Shown here: positions 1 through 7,461 of the stretch, in pieces
Numbering within the stretch: the stretch's first letter is position 1
Layout: every line of letters starts with the position of its first letter
From: Streptomyces griseosporeus
GTDB lineage: Bacteria; Actinomycetota; Actinomycetes; Streptomycetales; Streptomycetaceae
DNA length: 64,000 nt
NCBI RefSeq assembly: GCF_014656055.1
Contig: NZ_BNBR01000001.1
Coordinates: 806,001-870,000 of the forward strand
Direction: 5' to 3'
Program-made: the position numbers and the translations under genes
Notes under the pieces: model-generated
Told to the model about the DNA's origin: nothing
The model's database searches: none
What the model saw: only the letters and a program-made list of their open reading frames with translations

Positions 1-126
1 GGCTCGGGGCCGCTGGCCGCCGACGGCGCGTCGACGGTGTCGTTCGGCTTCGTCGGCGCCAATGACGGACCCAACCCCGATCCGACGGCCTTCCGCCTCA
101 ACGGGAGCGTCTGCTCCGGCGGTTGA
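1..126 (+). CDS. C-terminal end of a secreted protein with a CBM2-type carbohydrate-binding module (partial)
   Basis: Only the last 41 codons are in the window, read in frame from base 1 to the TGA at 124-126. The residues (VSFGFVGANDGPNPDPTAF, then LNGSVCSGG at the end) match the last strands of family 2 carbohydrate-binding modules, which end with a conserved phenylalanine-glycine stretch, a short Asn/Pro-rich turn and a final NG..C. The terminal cysteine would pair with an N-terminal cysteine outside the window. The enzyme domain cannot be identified; in streptomycetes this module usually sits on secreted cellulases, xylanases, mannanases or lytic polysaccharide monooxygenases. Confidence 0.75.
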   Translation, partial: GSGPLAADGASTVSFGFVGANDGPNPDPTAFRLNGSVCSGG

Positions 127-182
127 CCGGTCCGCTGCCCCCGCCGCGCGGCGGGGGCAGTCCGCGCTCCTCGAAGAAAATA

Positions 183-213
183 GTAGCCATGGCTACAGTA
201 GCCATGTACTGTA
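183..213. promoter_or_regulatory. Palindromic operator pair before the MarR gene
   Basis: GTAGCCATGGCTAC at 183-196 is a perfect 14-base palindrome. It is followed at once by TACAGTA-N6-TACTGTA at 194-213, a perfect 7-base inverted repeat. The half GTAGCCATG is also repeated directly at 183-191 and 198-206, 15 bases apart. The site overlaps the likely -10 hexamer TACTGT (207-212), so a bound dimer would block transcription of the MarR gene starting at 220. The site is visible; autorepression is inferred from MarR family practice. Confidence 0.6.
207..212 (+). promoter_or_regulatory. Probable -10 hexamer of a leaderless MarR transcript
   Basis: TACTGT fits the TAnnnT -10 pattern and ends seven bases before the ATG at 220. 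No Shine-Dalgarno sequence lies in between, so the mRNA would begin at or next to the start codon. Confidence 0.45.
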
Positions 214-219
214 TCCGTC

Positions 220-735
220 ATGAGCAGCAGCAAGGAAAGCGAAGGGGCCGAGCCCACCGCCGGGTATCTCGTCTGGCGCCTGTCGACCAAGGTGCGCGTC
301 GCCGTCGACCGCGCGATGGCGCCTCTGGGGCTGACGCACGCGAAGTACGCCCTGGCGGCATCGCTGTACGGCATGCAGCGCGCCGGCGAGCGGCCCAGCC
401 AGCGCCGGCTGGCCGACCACACGGGGCTGGAGCCGCTGTACGTGTCCAAGCTGGCCCGCGCCCTCGAAGGCGACGGGCTGCTGGAGCGCACCCGCGATCC
501 GCAGGACCCGCGCGCCGTCCAGCTCGCGCTGACCGAGCGGGGCCAGGAGGCAACCCGGCGGGCGATCGAGGTCGTCCAGGAGCTGATGGCCGGGTGGCTG
601 GAGCCGCTGGGCGGGCCCGACAGCCCGCGGACCCGCGAGTTCACGGCCACCCTGATGACGCTGCTCGACACCCCGCTCGCACCGCGCACCGCGTCCGATC
701 CGTCCGTCTCCCCCATCACCGAGGAGCAGTCATGA
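220..735 (+). CDS. MarR family transcriptional regulator
   Basis: A 171-residue winged-helix regulator. The helix-turn-helix lies around residues 58-85 (SQRRLADHTGLEPLYVSKL) and the wing around 88-106 (RTRDPQDPRAVQLALTERG), with the Asp-Arg wing motif typical of MarR proteins. Flanking helices at both ends would form the dimer. The ATG at 220 lacks a ribosome site but follows a TACTGT hexamer at leaderless spacing. The stop overlaps the start of the next gene by ATGA (732-735), so the two are translationally coupled. The palindromes at 183-213 are the obvious operator. The ligand and wider targets cannot be told from sequence. Confidence 0.85.
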   Translation: MSSSKESEGAEPTAGYLVWRLSTKVRVAVDRAMAPLGLTHAKYALAASLYGMQRAGERPSQRRLADHTGLEPLYVSKLARALEGDGLLERTRDPQDPRAVQLALTERGQEATRRAIEVVQELMAGWLEPLGGPDSPRTREFTATLMTLLDTPLAPRTASDPSVSPITEEQS

Positions 736-1175
736 CCACCACCGCACCCCTCGCCGACGCCCGCACCCTCGGCCTGGCCCACTACGCCGCCCGCGCCGTC
801 CTGGAGAGCGTGCTGTCCCGCTACGACCTCACCTTCGCGCAGAACACCGCCCTCCGTTTCGCCGCTCTGGCGGACGGCCCGGTCACACGAGACGAGATCG
901 CCGACGGCGTCACCGGCTCGATCAGGACCGGCACCGCCGAGGCGCACCGGCTCGTCGACGAGCTCCTCGCCGGGGGGTTCCTCGCCGCCGACGGACCGTC
1001 GCGGATCCGGCTGACCGCCTCCGGCCGCGCGGTGTACGACGCCTACTCCGCCGAGGTCCAGGAGATCTCGGCGCGGATCTGGGCGGGCCTCTCCCCGGAG
1101 GACCGCGCTGCCGCGGGCCGGGTGCTGGCCCATGTGACCGAGCGGGCCGAGGCCGAGCTGGCCGCCCGCGCCTAG
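732..1175 (+). CDS. Second MarR-like winged-helix protein, coupled to the first
   Basis: A 147-residue protein whose start codon overlaps the stop of the preceding MarR gene. It has a MarR-like layout: N-terminal helices (residues 10-48), a winged-helix core (PVTRDEIADGV at 50-60, AHRLVDELLAGGFLAAD at 71-87, wing strands to about 98), then a long C-terminal helix ending in an alanine/glutamate-rich stretch. The wing lacks the DxR motif, so DNA binding may be weak or altered. Two coupled genes for similar small regulators suggest a heterodimer or a regulator with a modulating partner, but this is inference. Its substrate or signal is unknown. Confidence 0.7.
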   Translation: MTTTAPLADARTLGLAHYAARAVLESVLSRYDLTFAQNTALRFAALADGPVTRDEIADGVTGSIRTGTAEAHRLVDELLAGGFLAADGPSRIRLTASGRAVYDAYSAEVQEISARIWAGLSPEDRAAAGRVLAHVTERAEAELAARA

Positions 1176-1204
1176 AGCCACCCACTCCGACCCCCATCGG
1201 TAGT

Positions 1205-1230
1205 GGAATATTCAACAACCCGTCCCGGTT
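1205..1230 (+). promoter_or_regulatory. SigR-type promoter (GGAAT-N18-GTT) for the TPR-def genes
   Basis: GGAAT at 1205-1209 and GTT at 1228-1230 are separated by exactly 18 bases, the published consensus for the Streptomyces thiol-oxidative-stress sigma factor SigR. The predicted transcription start is just downstream, about 20 bases before the GTG of the TPR gene at 1259. The match and spacing are visible; SigR control is inferred from the consensus. Confidence 0.75.
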
Positions 1231-1258
1231 GTCGGCCTCGAAACGAAGGAGGCCCCGA

Positions 1259-1606
1259 GTGGACACGACGTACTACGGCCACGGAACACCGGCGGAGCGC
1301 TGGGAGCGCGCCCGGCTGTTCTTCGACGCCAAGGACTACGCCGCCGCGGCGCGCGTCCTGAGCGGGCTGGTCGAGGAGGTGCCGGAGCAGACCGGACCGC
1401 GGCTGCTGCTGGCCCGCGCCTACTACCACTCGGCCCAACTGAGCCGCGCCGAGTCCGAGTTGCGCGTCATCGTCGAGCGCGACCCGGTGGAGCACTACGC
1501 CCGGCTGATGCTGGGCCGCACGCTCCAGCGGCAGGGCCGCGCCGAGGAGGCGGAGCCGCACCTGCGGATCGCCTCGGCGCTCGCCGGGGACTTCGACCGC
1601 GACTGA
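1259..1606 (+). CDS. Small tetratricopeptide-repeat protein
   Basis: A 115-residue soluble helical protein with about two and a half TPR units: residues 12-45 (WERARLFFDAKDYAAAARVL), 46-79 (LLLARAYYHSAQLSRAESEL) and 80-111 (YARLMLGRTLQRQGRAEEAE). The GTG at 1259 was chosen because AAGGAGG (1246-1252) lies six bases upstream; an in-frame TTG at 1229 has no such site. It follows a SigR-type promoter and precedes peptide deformylase, so it probably belongs to the thiol-stress response. TPR folds bind proteins, so an adaptor or chaperone-like role is likely; no partner is evident. Confidence 0.8.
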   Translation: MDTTYYGHGTPAERWERARLFFDAKDYAAAARVLSGLVEEVPEQTGPRLLLARAYYHSAQLSRAESELRVIVERDPVEHYARLMLGRTLQRQGRAEEAEPHLRIASALAGDFDRD

Positions 1607-1637
1607 CATCGCGTCCGGACCGGGGCGCACGGCGTGG

Positions 1638-1643
1638 CATGCT
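1638..1643 (+). promoter_or_regulatory. Possible leaderless -10 hexamer for def
   Basis: CATGCT ends exactly six bases before the ATG of def at 1650, and no ribosome site is visible there. The same hexamer at the same spacing precedes the ferredoxin gene at 38936, so def may have its own leaderless promoter besides read-through from 1205-1230. Confidence 0.35.
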
Positions 1644-1649
1644 GGCGTG

Positions 1650-2297
1650 ATGGCATCCGACCGTGAGCGTGCGCCCCTTGTCGAGCAGGTCGAGGAACTC
1701 CTCGCGGCCGGCGGCCCGTTGCCGATCGTCGCGGCCGGCGATCCGGTGCTGCGCCAGGGCACCGAGCCGTACGAGGGGCAGCTGGGCCCCGGCCTGCTCG
1801 CCCGGTTCGTGGCGGCACTGCGCACGACCATGCGGGCCGCGCCCGGCGTGGGCCTGGCCGCGCCGCAGGTCGGGGTGGCGCTGCGGATCGCGGTGCTGGA
1901 GGACCCGGCGCCGGTGCCCGATGAGGTGCGCGTGGCCCGCGGGCGGGTGCCGCTGCCGTTCCGGGTCCTGGTCAACCCGTCGTACGAGCCCGTGGGCCCC
2001 GCCCGTGCCGCGTTCTTCGAAGGCTGCCTGAGCGTGCCGGGCTGGCAGGCCGTCGTGGCCCGGCACGCCGAGGTACGGCTGCGGGGCGAGGACGAGCACG
2101 GCCGGGCGCTGGACGAGGTGGTCGCGGGCTGGCCCGCGCGGATCGTCCAGCACGAGACCGACCACCTCGACGGCGTGCTCTACCTGGACCGGGCCGAGCC
2201 GCGCTCCCTGTCCTCGCACCAGGCGATGGCCGAGCGCTGGAACCAGCCGACGCCCGAGGCGGCGGCCCGGGAGCTGGGCTTCGGCCTGCCCGGGTGA
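1650..2297 (+). CDS. def: Peptide deformylase
   Basis: Removes the formyl group from the N-terminal methionine of new proteins, in the cytosol. All three family motifs are present in order: GVGLAAPQVG (motif 1, around residue 67), EGCLSVPG (motif 2, whose cysteine is a metal ligand) and QHETDHLDG (motif 3, with the two metal histidines and catalytic glutamate). At 215 residues it has about 30 more N-terminal residues than the classical enzyme. Start at ATG 1650; a GTG at 1647 is adjacent. It lies 43 bases after the TPR gene and probably shares its SigR-type promoter, which fits reports that SigR induces translation-quality genes. Probably one of several deformylases in the genome. Confidence 0.93.
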   Translation: MASDRERAPLVEQVEELLAAGGPLPIVAAGDPVLRQGTEPYEGQLGPGLLARFVAALRTTMRAAPGVGLAAPQVGVALRIAVLEDPAPVPDEVRVARGRVPLPFRVLVNPSYEPVGPARAAFFEGCLSVPGWQAVVARHAEVRLRGEDEHGRALDEVVAGWPARIVQHETDHLDGVLYLDRAEPRSLSSHQAMAERWNQPTPEAAARELGFGLPG

Positions 2298-2330
2298 GAC
2301 GGGCGCGTACGCCGTCGCACCCGGCGCGCG

Positions 2331-3761
2331 TCAGCCGCGGTACGCCTCCAGCAGCCGCAGCCACACCTCGCTGATCGTCGGGTACGCCGGGACCGCGTGC
2401 CACAGCCGGTCGACGGGGACCTGCCCGGCGACGGCGACGGTCGCCGAGTGGATGAGTTCGCCGACGCCGGGGCCGACGAAGGTCACCCCGCGCAGGATCT
2501 CCCCCTCCACGTCCACGACCATCCGCGCGCGGCCCTTGTAGCCGTCCGCGTACAGGCCCGCGCCCGCCACCGACGACAGCTCGACGTCGACCGCCCGCAC
2601 CCGGTACCCGGCCTGTTCCGCCTCCGCCAGCGACAGGCCCACCGCCGCGGCCTCCGGGTCGGTGAAGACGACCTGCGGTACGGCGTGATGGTCGGCGGTC
2701 GCGGCGTGCGCGCCCCACGGCTCGGCCTCGTCGAGCGGCTCGCCCGAGGCGCGGGTGGCGATGGCGGCACCGGCGATCCGGGCCTGGTACTTGCCCTGGT
2801 GGGTGAGGAGGGCGCGGTGGTTGACGTCGCCGACCGCGTACAGCCAGTCGGTGCCCGTGACCCGCAGGCTGTCGTCGACCTCCAGCCACGAGCCGGGCTC
2901 CAGGCCGACGGTCTCCAGGCCGATGTCGTCGGTGCGCGGGGCGCGCCCGGTGGCGAAGAGGATCTCGTCGGCCTCGATGCGGTCGCCGCGGTCGGTGACG
3001 ACCACCAGGGTGCCGTCGACACGGCTCACGGACTCGACGGAGGTGCCGGTGCGGACGTCGGCCCCGGCCTCGGTGAGCGCCTCGGCGACCAGTTCGCCGG
3101 CGAACGGCTCCATGCGGTTCAGCAGGCCCTTGCCGCGCACCAGGACCGTGACCCGGGAGCCGAGGGCCTGCCAGACGGTGGCCATCTCGGTGGCGACGAC
3201 CCCGCCGCCGACGACGACCAGCCTGCCCGGCACGTGCTGGGCGCTGGTGGCCTCCCGGCTGGTCCAGGGCCGTACCTCGGCGAGGCCCGGCAGGCCGGGC
3301 AGCTGGGCGCGGCTTCCGGTGCAGACGGCCACGGCGTGCCGGGCGGTGAGCACGCGCCGTACGCCGTCGGGGCCGGTCACGGTCACGGTGCGCGGGCCGG
3401 TGAGGCGGCCGTGGCCGCGGTGGAGGTCGGCGCCGACGCTCTCCAGCCACCGGACCTGGCCGTCGTCCTGCCAGTGGGAGGTGTAGTCGTTGCGGTGGGC
3501 GAGGACCGCGGCCGCGTCGAGGGGGCCCTGCACCGCCTGGGCCAGGCCGGGCACGCGGCGGGCGTCGGCGCGCGCGATGACCGGCCTGAGCAGGGCCTTG
3601 CTGGGCATACAGGCCCAGTAGGAGCACTCGCCGCCGACCAGTTCGCTCTCGACGACCGCGGTGGACAGGCCGGCCGCGCGGGTGCGGTCGGCGACGTTCT
3701 CCCCCACGGGCCCGGCTCCGAGCACCACGACGTCGTACGCGATGGTTTCCGTTTCCGTCAT
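2331..3761 (-). CDS. FAD-dependent pyridine nucleotide-disulfide oxidoreductase
   Basis: A 476-residue class I flavoprotein disulfide reductase of the dihydrolipoamide/mercuric/glutathione reductase type. It has an FAD-binding GAGPVG near residue 16, the redox-active disulfide CSYWAC (Cys46, Cys51) followed by MPSKALL, an NAD(P)-binding GGGVVATEMA near the middle, and a dimerisation domain with the His...Glu acid-base pair (HAVPAYPTISE). The dithiol spacer SYWA differs from the VNVG of lipoamide dehydrogenase, so the substrate is open. ATG 3761 follows GGAAG; an upstream GTG at 3797 is less likely. It is divergent from thioredoxin, consistent with a thiol-redox role, and ends 33 bases from def. 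Confidence 0.85.
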   Translation of the reverse strand: MTETETIAYDVVVLGAGPVGENVADRTRAAGLSTAVVESELVGGECSYWACMPSKALLRPVIARADARRVPGLAQAVQGPLDAAAVLAHRNDYTSHWQDDGQVRWLESVGADLHRGHGRLTGPRTVTVTGPDGVRRVLTARHAVAVCTGSRAQLPGLPGLAEVRPWTSREATSAQHVPGRLVVVGGGVVATEMATVWQALGSRVTVLVRGKGLLNRMEPFAGELVAEALTEAGADVRTGTSVESVSRVDGTLVVVTDRGDRIEADEILFATGRAPRTDDIGLETVGLEPGSWLEVDDSLRVTGTDWLYAVGDVNHRALLTHQGKYQARIAGAAIATRASGEPLDEAEPWGAHAATADHHAVPQVVFTDPEAAAVGLSLAEAEQAGYRVRAVDVELSSVAGAGLYADGYKGRARMVVDVEGEILRGVTFVGPGVGELIHSATVAVAGQVPVDRLWHAVPAYPTISEVWLRLLEAYRG

Positions 3762-3822
3762 GGGGTCAGTCTTCCGGGTGGTGTGCGCTGCGGCCACATG
3801 GGTACGCGCGCCGGATATCGAC

Positions 3823-3848
3823 GGAATAGGCGGTGCTCCGGTCGCGTT
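3823..3848 (+). promoter_or_regulatory. SigR-type promoter of the thioredoxin gene
   Basis: GGAAT at 3823-3827, an 18-base spacer and GTT at 3846-3848 make a second exact SigR consensus, about 45 bases before the thioredoxin start. Thioredoxin genes are established SigR targets in S. coelicolor, so this site both supports the promoter call and suggests this gene is the trxC equivalent. Confidence 0.85.
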
Positions 3849-3895
3849 GTGCGGGACGGCGTCACCCCCTACACCAGGAATGAGGGATGCACACG

Positions 3896-4294
<399 letters not shown>

Positions 4295-4313
4295 GACGTC
4301 CGGCTCTTCCGTA

Positions 4314-4349
4314 CGGGCCCGCGTCCGGTGTCGCACCGGTGCGGGCCCG
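4314..4349 (+). terminator. Hairpin terminator after thioredoxin
   Basis: CGGGCCCGCGTCCGGTG at 4314-4330 pairs with CACCGGTGCGGGCCCG at 4334-4349 around a three-base loop, with one unpaired base. It starts 20 bases past the thioredoxin stop. There is no U-tract, as is usual in Streptomyces. Confidence 0.75.
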
Positions 4350-4410
4350 CGGCATGTCCGTCATCGGCGTGTCCGCCCGTGGCGTGTCCGGCCCGGCCCC
4401 GCCTGACGCC

Positions 4411-5445
4411 TCAGGTGGACTCGCGCGGGACGACCGACGCCCCCAGCACCCGGTGGGTCTCGGGTGCCGCGCCCGGGTTGCGTACCGCGCGGTCGACGAG
4501 GGCGGCCAGGTCGCGGCCCGAGGGCAGCTCGATGTGGACGGTGCTCAGCCGGGGGCGCAGCAGCCGGCCGAGCATCAGGTCGTCGGCGCCGATGACGGCG
4601 GTGTCCTCGGGGATCCGCACGCCGGTGTCCTGGAGGGCGCTCATCAGCAGCATCGCGTACTCGTCGTTGTAGGTGAACACGGCGTCCAGGCCGAGGTCGC
4701 CCCAGCGGGCGGCGAGCCGGGCGGCGGCCTCCTCGGTGTAGGCGAGGGGCAGCTCGGTGATGGCGGCGCCGGTGCCGCGCAGGGCGTCGCGGGCGCCGTC
4801 GAGGCGGGGCCGGGAGAAGGTCTCCAGGCCGGCCTCCTCCGGGACGACGACGCCGATGCGGCGCCGGCCGCGGCTGTGGAGGTGGGCGGCGGCCGCGTGG
4901 CCGACGGCGGCCTGGTCCATGAGCAGCGCGTGCGCGCCCTCGACGGAGGCGGGGCCGAGGGTCACGACGGCGCGGGCGCCGGACCGCTTGAGGACGGTCA
5001 CGCCCTGCGGGCCGAGCCCGGCGCCCGGCACGATCACGGCGACCGGGCGCAGCTCGGCCCAGGCGCGGGCCGCCTCGTCGCCCTGGACGGCGACGGTGCC
5101 GTACTGCACGACGGTGTAGTCGAGGCGGCCGAGCGCCCACTGGAGTTCGTTGATGAACCGGCCGTAGAGCGGGCCGATCGGGATGGCCGGGGCGGGCATG
5201 AGGACCATACGGCTGTGTCCGGCGCGCAGGCTGCGGGCGGCGGCGTGGGGGACGTAGCCGAGTTCGCGCGCGGCCTCGTGGACGCGGCGGCGCGTGGGCT
5301 CGCTGATCCTGACGGCGCTGGTGTTGTTCAGGACGTAGGAGACGGTCGCGCGCGAGACGCCGGCCAGCCGGGCGACATCGGCGCTCGTCGGCACGGAGCG
5401 GGGTGCGGGCGACGCGGACGGGGGCGTGTTCGGTATCTGCACCAT
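4411..5445 (-). CDS. LacI family transcriptional regulator
   Basis: A 344-residue repressor of the LacI/GalR type. The N-terminal helix-turn-helix and hinge are clear at residues 20-70 (SADVARLAGVSRATVSYVL, then RRRVHEAARELGYVPH). A periplasmic-binding-protein-like effector domain follows, with the usual GRRRIGVV and DAVFTYNDEYAM motifs. ATG 5445 is preceded by GGAG at short spacing. It is divergent from the TetR gene at 5587, with 141 bases between them. No sugar catabolic operon lies next to it, so its effector is unknown; it may act elsewhere or on itself. Confidence 0.85.
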   Translation of the reverse strand: MVQIPNTPPSASPAPRSVPTSADVARLAGVSRATVSYVLNNTSAVRISEPTRRRVHEAARELGYVPHAAARSLRAGHSRMVLMPAPAIPIGPLYGRFINELQWALGRLDYTVVQYGTVAVQGDEAARAWAELRPVAVIVPGAGLGPQGVTVLKRSGARAVVTLGPASVEGAHALLMDQAAVGHAAAAHLHSRGRRRIGVVVPEEAGLETFSRPRLDGARDALRGTGAAITELPLAYTEEAAARLAARWGDLGLDAVFTYNDEYAMLLMSALQDTGVRIPEDTAVIGADDLMLGRLLRPRLSTVHIELPSGRDLAALVDRAVRNPGAAPETHRVLGASVVPREST

Positions 5446-5530
5446 GACACTCCGCATCTTGGCAGAACCGAGGGGCGGCATTCCGGGCAGGGCGGACAGC
5501 AAGCGCGCACTGTGCCCGACGAGATTTTCA

Positions 5531-5572
5531 CGAACACGTTCGCTACGAACTTGTTCGTGCCGAACATGTTCG
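5531..5572. promoter_or_regulatory. Triple TetR operator array (CGAAC-N2-GTTCG, 15-base period)
   Basis: Three inverted repeats of the form CGAAC-NN-GTTCG lie at 5531-5542, 5546-5557 and 5561-5572. Their centres are exactly 15 bases apart, and the last ends 14 bases before the TetR start at 5587. The position and symmetry fit binding by the adjacent TetR product to repress itself and the monooxygenase behind it. The divergent LacI gene starts 85 bases to the left. Confidence 0.75.
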
Positions 5573-5586
5573 TTACGGTGGACGGC

Positions 5587-6306
5587 ATGACCGCGAGCCA
5601 CCCCGCCCCCCGCAGCCGCCGTGAGCGGCCCGCCAAGCCCGCCCTGTCCCGGGAGGGCATCGTCGCCGCCGCGGTGGCGGTGCTGCGGGCCGAGGGGCTG
5701 CGCAAGGTGACCATGCGACGCCTGGCCCAGGAGCTCGACACCGGCCCGGCCTCGCTGTACGTCTACGTCCGCAACACCGACGAGCTGCACGCCGCCGTCC
5801 TGGACGAGCTGCTCGGCACGGTCGGGCCGGCCCCCACGGGGGGCACCTGGCGGGAGCGCCTGGAGCAGGTCCTCGGCATGTACACCGAGGTGCTGTTCGA
5901 CCACCCGGACCTGGCCCGCGCGGCACTCACCGCCCGCCCCAGCGGCCCGCACTACCTGAACCTCGTCGAGACGCTGCTCGCGCTGCTCGACGAGGGCGGG
6001 GTGCCGCCCGCTCAGGCGGCCTGGGGTGTGGACCTGCTCCTGCAGCACGCCACCGCGACCGCCGCCGAACACAGCGGGCCGGACGCGGCCGGCCAGGACG
6101 AGTGGGACGCGCTGCGCCGCGCCCTCCGGGGCGCCGACGCCGGGACCCACCCGCACATCGCCGCTCTCGCCGGGCCGCTGCTCTCGGGGGCTCCCGCGGC
6201 CCGGCTGTCCTGGGCGTTCCAGGCGCTGATCAGCGGCATCGAGCGGACCGCCGTACCCGAGGAGACGCCCCGGACCACCCGGCCGCACGAAGGAGACACG
6301 CCATGA
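5587..6306 (+). CDS. TetR family regulator of the adjacent monooxygenase
   Basis: A 239-residue TetR-type repressor. The helix-turn-helix spans residues 24-65 (TMRRLAQELDTGPASLYVYV), followed by a long helical ligand domain with a leucine-rich C-terminus. The start ATG 5587 sits behind the triple CGAAC-N2-GTTCG array. Its stop overlaps the monooxygenase start by ATGA at 6303-6306. A TetR repressor coupled to a TetX-like flavin enzyme is a common drug- or aromatic-sensing arrangement: the ligand that releases the repressor is probably the enzyme's substrate or a relative. The ligand is unknown. Confidence 0.9.
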   Translation: MTASHPAPRSRRERPAKPALSREGIVAAAVAVLRAEGLRKVTMRRLAQELDTGPASLYVYVRNTDELHAAVLDELLGTVGPAPTGGTWRERLEQVLGMYTEVLFDHPDLARAALTARPSGPHYLNLVETLLALLDEGGVPPAQAAWGVDLLLQHATATAAEHSGPDAAGQDEWDALRRALRGADAGTHPHIAALAGPLLSGAPAARLSWAFQALISGIERTAVPEETPRTTRPHEGDTP

Positions 6307-7442
6307 CCAGCACCCCCCACCACCCCATAGCCGTCGTCGGCGCGGGGCTCGGCGGCCTGACGCTCGCCCGCGTGCTGCACGTGCACGGCATCGAGGCGGC
6401 CCTGTTCGACCTGGACCCCTCCCCCGCCGCCCGCACCCAGGGCGGCATGCTCGACATCCACGAGGAGTCCGGGCAGGTGGCGCTGCGCGCGGCCGGGCTG
6501 TACGACGCCTTCCGGGCGCGGGTCCACCGCGGCGGCGAGGCCCTGCGGGTGCTCGACCGGGACGGCCGGGTGCACCGCGAGGAGCCCGACGACGGCACCG
6601 GCGGGCGGCCCGAGATCGACCGCGGCGACCTGCGCGACCTGCTGCTGGGCTCGCTCCCCGGGGGCACGGTCCGCTGGGGCGCCAAGGTGACCGCCGCGCG
6701 GCCGCTGGGCGACGGGCGGCACGAGGTGACGCTCGCCGACGGCTCCACGTTCACCACGGACCTGCTGGTCGGAGCCGACGGCGCCTGGTCACGGATCCGG
6801 CCACTGGTGTCGCGGGCGCGGCCCGCCTACACCGGCGTGTCCTTCGTGGAGGCCGACCTGCTCGACGCGGACGTACGGCACCCCGCGAGCGCCGGGGTGG
6901 TCGGCGGCGGCATGCTGTTCGCGCTCGGCGCGGGCCGGGGCTTCCTCGCGCACCGGGAGAGCGACGGCAGCCTGCACGTGTACACCGCCGTCCAGGCGCC
7001 CGAGGACTGGCTCGACGGCATCGACTTCACCGACACCGAGGCGGCCAAGGCGGCCGTGCTGGAGCACTTCGGGGACTGGGACAAGACCCTGCGGGCGCTG
7101 GTCGCCGACGCCGACGGGCCGCTGGTGCCGCGCCGCATCCACGCCCTGCCGGCCGGCCACCGCTGGCCCCGGGTGCCCGGCGTGACGCTGCTGGGCGACG
7201 CGGCCCACCTGATGTCGCCGTTCGCCGGGGAGGGTGCCAACCTCGCGCTGCTCGACGGCGCCGAACTGGGACTCGCGCTCGCCGGGCACCCCGGGGACAC
7301 CGAGGCGGCTCTGGCGGCGTACGAGGAGGCGCTGTTCCCGCGCAGCGAGGCCGCGGCGGCCGAGTCGGCGCGCGGCGCGGCGCTGCTGTTCCGCGCGGAC
7401 GCGCCGCGAGGGCTGGTGGCGATGTTCGCCGCCCACGACTGA
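6303..7442 (+). CDS. FAD-dependent monooxygenase, TetX-like
   Basis: A 379-residue group A flavoprotein monooxygenase. It has the dinucleotide motif GAGLGG (residues 13-18), the TetX-like stretch GGMLDIHEESGQ near residue 48, an LLVGADGAWSRIRP motif near the middle, and the second FAD motif GDAAHLMSPFAGEGANLAL near residue 298. Such enzymes hydroxylate aromatic or polyketide substrates with NADPH and O2; TetX relatives inactivate tetracyclines. The C-terminal helix that gates the TetX substrate site is present but its specificity cannot be read. It is coupled to the upstream TetR gene and converges on the next TetR gene. Confidence 0.88.
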   Translation: MTSTPHHPIAVVGAGLGGLTLARVLHVHGIEAALFDLDPSPAARTQGGMLDIHEESGQVALRAAGLYDAFRARVHRGGEALRVLDRDGRVHREEPDDGTGGRPEIDRGDLRDLLLGSLPGGTVRWGAKVTAARPLGDGRHEVTLADGSTFTTDLLVGADGAWSRIRPLVSRARPAYTGVSFVEADLLDADVRHPASAGVVGGGMLFALGAGRGFLAHRESDGSLHVYTAVQAPEDWLDGIDFTDTEAAKAAVLEHFGDWDKTLRALVADADGPLVPRRIHALPAGHRWPRVPGVTLLGDAAHLMSPFAGEGANLALLDGAELGLALAGHPGDTEAALAAYEEALFPRSEAAAAESARGAALLFRADAPRGLVAMFAAHD

Positions 7443-7461
7443 GCCGCGGTGCGGCGGACCC

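Noticed and set aside
1206..1232. GAATATTC palindrome and ACAACC/GGTTGT inverted repeat as operators
   Set aside because: They overlap the exact SigR-type promoter, which explains the conserved bases.
5531..5572. LexA boxes
   Set aside because: The spacing between half-sites is two bases; actinobacterial LexA needs four. The tandem copies and the adjacent tetR explain them better.
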